Source: an uncultured Dehalococcoidia bacterium (GTDB lineage: Bacteria > Chloroflexota > Dehalococcoidia > Lucifugimonadales > UBA1127). From it: a stretch of DNA of 34,760 nucleotides. This document shows positions 32,251-34,760 of the stretch, piece after piece. Under the pieces are notes generated by a model, which saw nothing but the letters and a program-made list of their open reading frames with translations, ran no database searches and was not told the DNA's origin. The number at the start of each line of letters is the position of its first letter. Position 1 is the first letter of the stretch. The position numbers and the translations under genes were made by a program. The stretch lies in the NCBI GenBank assembly GCA_913049785.1, contig CAJWXP010000022.1, positions 1 through 34,760 on the forward strand. The letters run 5' to 3'.

Positions 32251-32583
32251 ATGGCGGCCATCGATCAGATATTCCAAGCAATAAAATTAAGGACTTATCA
32301 AAATAAGGTGCCATGGGATACGACGGCAAGTGAGGATACATTTGCTGCTGGCATTAGAGATCAATCTGTCACGTTAACCAAGTCTGTATTTTCTTTGATG
32401 TTTGGCGACCCAACGTTGTTGTTTAGCATTTTTGACTCAAAGGGTGCGTCGTTAGACAGTTTAAGCCTGAAAATCACGAACGCCGGTGATTTGGATGATT
32501 TTTTCGCGCCTGTTAAGCGTCAAGCACTTCTAATTGACGCGAAATTAGGCCTCATGTTAGAAAACCTCGAACAAGACAACTAA
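32251..32583 (+). CDS. Hypothetical soluble protein, second gene of the AT-rich pair
   Basis: 110 residues, ATG at 32251 with GGAGG six bases upstream. MAAIDQIFQAIKLRTYQNKV is followed by SEDTFAAGIRDQSVTLTKSV. A hydrophobic middle (FSLMFGDPTLLFSIFDSKGA) and a C-terminal acidic helix (KLGLMLENLEQDN) complete it. Not obviously a membrane protein; composition AT-rich like its partner. The 12-base spacing suggests one transcript and a joint role. Unknown family. Confidence 0.6.
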   Translation: MAAIDQIFQAIKLRTYQNKVPWDTTASEDTFAAGIRDQSVTLTKSVFSLMFGDPTLLFSIFDSKGASLDSLSLKITNAGDLDDFFAPVKRQALLIDAKLGLMLENLEQDN

Positions 32584-32616
32584 CCAAACCTGCTGGCGCC
32601 TCTAATCTTCGCACCC

Positions 32617-32638
32617 TATAATGCGTACGGAAACCGTA
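32617..32638 (+). promoter_or_regulatory. pheS -10 box and leader hairpin
   Basis: Perfect TATAAT at 32617-32622, with only a weak -35 (CTGGCG-like) at the right distance. TACGG-AAA-CCGTA (32626-32638) then forms a 5-bp hairpin just before the GAAGGG ribosome site. No T-box leader is present. Confidence 0.5.
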
Positions 32639-32652
32639 GTAGAAGGGTGCCC

Positions 32653-33738
32653 ATGACCACCGCCCCTGAGATACTGGGAACGCTGCATAATCTCAAGACC
32701 GTCGCCGTTGCTGAGCTGGACGCCGTCAAAGACGCGGACGGCATTGAAGCGTGGCGTATCGCCTACCTGGGCCGCAAAGAGGGCCGCATCACCATGATCA
32801 TGAAGGGCATGGCGGCGCTGGACTCTGATTCCAAGCGCACCGTGGGCGCCATGGCCAACGATGTCAAAGCCCTCCTGGAGAGCCAGCTTGAGGCCCGTAT
32901 CGAGGAGATGAAGTCGGCGCAGTTCACCCATGCATCGCAAGAAGGTCGCCTGGACGTTACGCTACCCGGCCGTCGCCCCGCCCTCGGTCGACTCCACCCC
33001 ATTACTCAGACGCTGCGAGAGATCACCAACGCATTCGGCACTATGGGCTTCCAGATCGTCGAGGGTCCGGAAGTGGAGACAGACCACTACAACTTTGAGA
33101 TGCTGAACATCCCCAAGGACCACCCGGCGCGGGACATGTTCGATACCCTGTGGCTTGACCACACCAACGCAGACGGTGAGCAGGACATGCTGCTGCGCAC
33201 CCACACATCGCCCATGCAAGCGCGAGTGATGGAGAATACCAAGCCCCCGGTGCGCGTGGTGGTGCCCGGCCGTGTCTACCGCTACGAGGCAACTGACGCT
33301 ACCCATGAATGGCACTTCGCTCAGGTGGAGGGGCTGGCTGTTGACGAGGGGATCACCTTCGCCAACCTGAAGGGCACGCTGTACGAGTTCGCTCGATTGG
33401 TCTTCGGTCCCGAGCGTCGCGTGCGTTTCCGATGCGACTTCTTTCCTTTCGTCGAGCCGGGCGTCGACATGTCCATCGACTGCTTCAACTGCGATGGCGC
33501 TGGCAACGTGAAGGGTTCCGACGATATGTGCCGCATCTGTCGTGGCAGCGGCTGGATCGAAATCATGGGCGCGGGCATGGTGCACCCACGGGTGTTGGAG
33601 ATGTCTAACATCGACCCGTCCGTGTATACCGGCTTCGCCTTCGGCGTGGGCGTGGAGCGGATCGCCATGCTCAAGCACGGCATAGACGACATCCGCTATT
33701 TCTACGGCAACGACGCCCGGTTCCTTCGGCAGTTCTAA
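32653..33738 (+). CDS. pheS: Phenylalanyl-tRNA synthetase alpha subunit
   Basis: 361 residues from the ATG at 32653 (GAAGGG upstream; a GTG two codons earlier is possible). Class II motifs: HPITQTLREITNAFGTMGF with GPEVETDHYNF, motif 2 (VVVPGRVYRYEATDATHEWH) and motif 3 (GFAFGVGVERIAML). An N-terminal coiled-coil (about 1-85) binds tRNA. A CFNCDGAG block followed by CRICRGSGWIE is a four-Cys insertion found in PheS of several phyla, probably a small zinc site. It charges tRNA-Phe as an alpha2-beta2 enzyme with PheT, encoded 22 bases downstream. Confidence 0.97.
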   Translation: MTTAPEILGTLHNLKTVAVAELDAVKDADGIEAWRIAYLGRKEGRITMIMKGMAALDSDSKRTVGAMANDVKALLESQLEARIEEMKSAQFTHASQEGRLDVTLPGRRPALGRLHPITQTLREITNAFGTMGFQIVEGPEVETDHYNFEMLNIPKDHPARDMFDTLWLDHTNADGEQDMLLRTHTSPMQARVMENTKPPVRVVVPGRVYRYEATDATHEWHFAQVEGLAVDEGITFANLKGTLYEFARLVFGPERRVRFRCDFFPFVEPGVDMSIDCFNCDGAGNVKGSDDMCRICRGSGWIEIMGAGMVHPRVLEMSNIDPSVYTGFAFGVGVERIAMLKHGIDDIRYFYGNDARFLRQF

Positions 33739-33760
33739 GCCCAACAACTTGAGGTAACAC

Positions 33761-34760
33761 GTGAAAGTACCCCTGTCCTGGCTCAAAGAATACGTAGACG
33801 TGAACGTCCCGGTGGACGAGTTGGCCCATAGGCTCACTATGGCCGGCGTGGAGTCGGGCGGTGTTGAGCATCTTGGCGGCTGGAACGATACTTACGTGGG
33901 CCATGTGCTGGCGGTGGAGCCACACCCCGACGCTGACCGGCTGCGACTCTGCACCGTGGGCATCGGGGCTGAGCAACTTCAGGTGGTCTGTGGTGCGCCC
34001 AACGTGGCTGTAGGCCAGAACATCGCCTTCGCCAAAGTGGGCGCAAGGATGTTCGATACCCACTCAGGAAAGACAGAAGCACTGAAGCCCGCCAAGATTC
34101 GCGGCGTTGTCTCTGAAGGCATGATCTGCTCTGTCCTGGAGCTCGGCCTCGGCGAGGAGCACGACGGCATCCTGGTGCTGCCTGACGACGCACCTGTCGG
34201 CACGCTGCTCTCGGATTACATGGGCGACGCTGTCCTCGACCTTGAGGTCACCGCTAACCGACCCGACTGCCTATCCGTGCTCGGCGTGGCCCGAGAGGTC
34301 GCAGCCTTCCAGGGCAACCGAATAACGGAGCCGGATGTGAGCTACCCGGAAGACGGCGAGCCGATAGATTCGATGGCGTCTGTGGAGGTCGCTGACCCGG
34401 AGTACTGCAAACGCTACACAGCTTCTCTCATTACAGACATTACTATTGGGCCATCGCCGCAATGGATGCAGGACAGGCTCAACCGCGCTGGCCAACGGCC
34501 CATCAACAACGTCGTCGATGTGACCAACTACGTCATGCTGGAATACGGCCAGCCGCTGCACGCCTTCGACTTCGATAAGGTCAAGGACCGCAAGGTCATC
34601 GTCCGCCAAGCCACCGCCAACGAGGAGCACACCACCCTCGACGGGATCGAGAGGAAGCTGCAGCCGCCGATGATGGTCATCGCAGACCCCGGCGGCGTCA
34701 TCGGCCTGGCAGGGGTCATGGGCGGCGGCAACACGGAGGGCACGGAGGCCACCACCACCA
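33761..34760 (+). CDS. pheT: Phenylalanyl-tRNA synthetase beta subunit, N-terminal part
   Basis: GTG at 33761 with GAGG seven bases upstream, open to the window edge (333 codons). It starts VKVPLSWLKEYVDVNVPVDE, typical of PheT. The EMAPII-like tRNA-binding OB domain (about 40-150) shows VEPHPDADRLRLCTV, VCGAPNVAVGQ and KIRGVVSEGMICSVLELGLG. DLEVTANRPDCLSVLGVARE and RPINNVVDVTNYVMLEYGQP with LHAFDFDKV start the editing B3/4 region. Truncated at the right by the window, not by mutation. Confidence 0.96.
   Translation, partial: MKVPLSWLKEYVDVNVPVDELAHRLTMAGVESGGVEHLGGWNDTYVGHVLAVEPHPDADRLRLCTVGIGAEQLQVVCGAPNVAVGQNIAFAKVGARMFDTHSGKTEALKPAKIRGVVSEGMICSVLELGLGEEHDGILVLPDDAPVGTLLSDYMGDAVLDLEVTANRPDCLSVLGVAREVAAFQGNRITEPDVSYPEDGEPIDSMASVEVADPEYCKRYTASLITDITIGPSPQWMQDRLNRAGQRPINNVVDVTNYVMLEYGQPLHAFDFDKVKDRKVIVRQATANEEHTTLDGIERKLQPPMMVIADPGGVIGLAGVMGGGNTEGTEATTT

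Noticed and set aside
1-34760. CRISPR arrays, rRNA and tRNA genes
   Set aside because: No regularly spaced repeats and no cloverleaf or T-loop pattern could be supported anywhere.

Overview
The window looks like a chromosomal segment of an uncultured Chloroflexota bacterium, most likely Dehalococcoidia/SAR202-like. This rests on gene content and order: lspA-rluD, dnaG-rpoD and pheS-pheT housekeeping pairs, a TIGR03843/SCO1664-type kinase-like protein, an EF-G-like paralogue, DUF4392, YajQ and YjbQ. Taxonomy is inferred; no rRNA or tRNA gene is visible. TTG and GTG starts are frequent (glmS, lspA, rluD, pheT, the MFS gene), and several small genes appear to be transcribed without a leader.

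Layout. 1-7.1 kb: the first codons of mutL (minus strand, running off the left edge), an inositol-monophosphatase-family gene with a small membrane protein, YajQ, the SCO1664-like protein, a PAP2 phosphatase-MFS transporter pair with a 4-base overlap, a membrane-anchored HExxH protein, and a frameshifted alpha/beta hydrolase. 7.1-10.8 kb: a small hypothetical gene with its terminator, the EF-G-like GTPase with a good promoter, and a two-gene membrane operon whose first gene is only 51 codons. 10.8-15.3 kb: an amidohydrolase, a leaderless small gene, a DUF3303 protein, a serine recombinase that has lost its catalytic domain, and a cyclase-family hydrolase. 15.3-20.2 kb: an AT-richer island with 1.2 kb lacking recognisable genes, a sugar-phosphate nucleotidylyltransferase/left-handed-helix protein next to glmS (amino-sugar nucleotide synthesis), and a broken UDP-glucose 6-dehydrogenase.

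20.2-29 kb: YjbQ, an unknown three-ORF operon with a probable reading-frame break, then lspA, rluD, dnaG and rpoD. The rpoD terminator faces two damaged genes: a carbon-nitrogen hydrolase with an in-frame UGA and a frameshifted DUF4392 gene. 29-34.8 kb: an Fpg/Nei glycosylase, a run of very small genes (two paralogues, DUF1059-like, DUF3467-like, a 48-residue membrane peptide), a duplicated gene-tail fragment, an AT-rich two-gene unit of unknown function, then pheS and the start of pheT.

Best candidates for something undescribed are the AT-rich two-gene unit at 31.7-32.6 kb, the 20.85-22.04 kb operon with a hairpin at its frame break, the leaderless small genes, and a two-part motif shared by the dnaG and 7.28 kb gene upstream regions. 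At least four genes have a simple frame or stop lesion. Two lie at short homopolymers, so sequence error must be excluded before decay or recoding is inferred.
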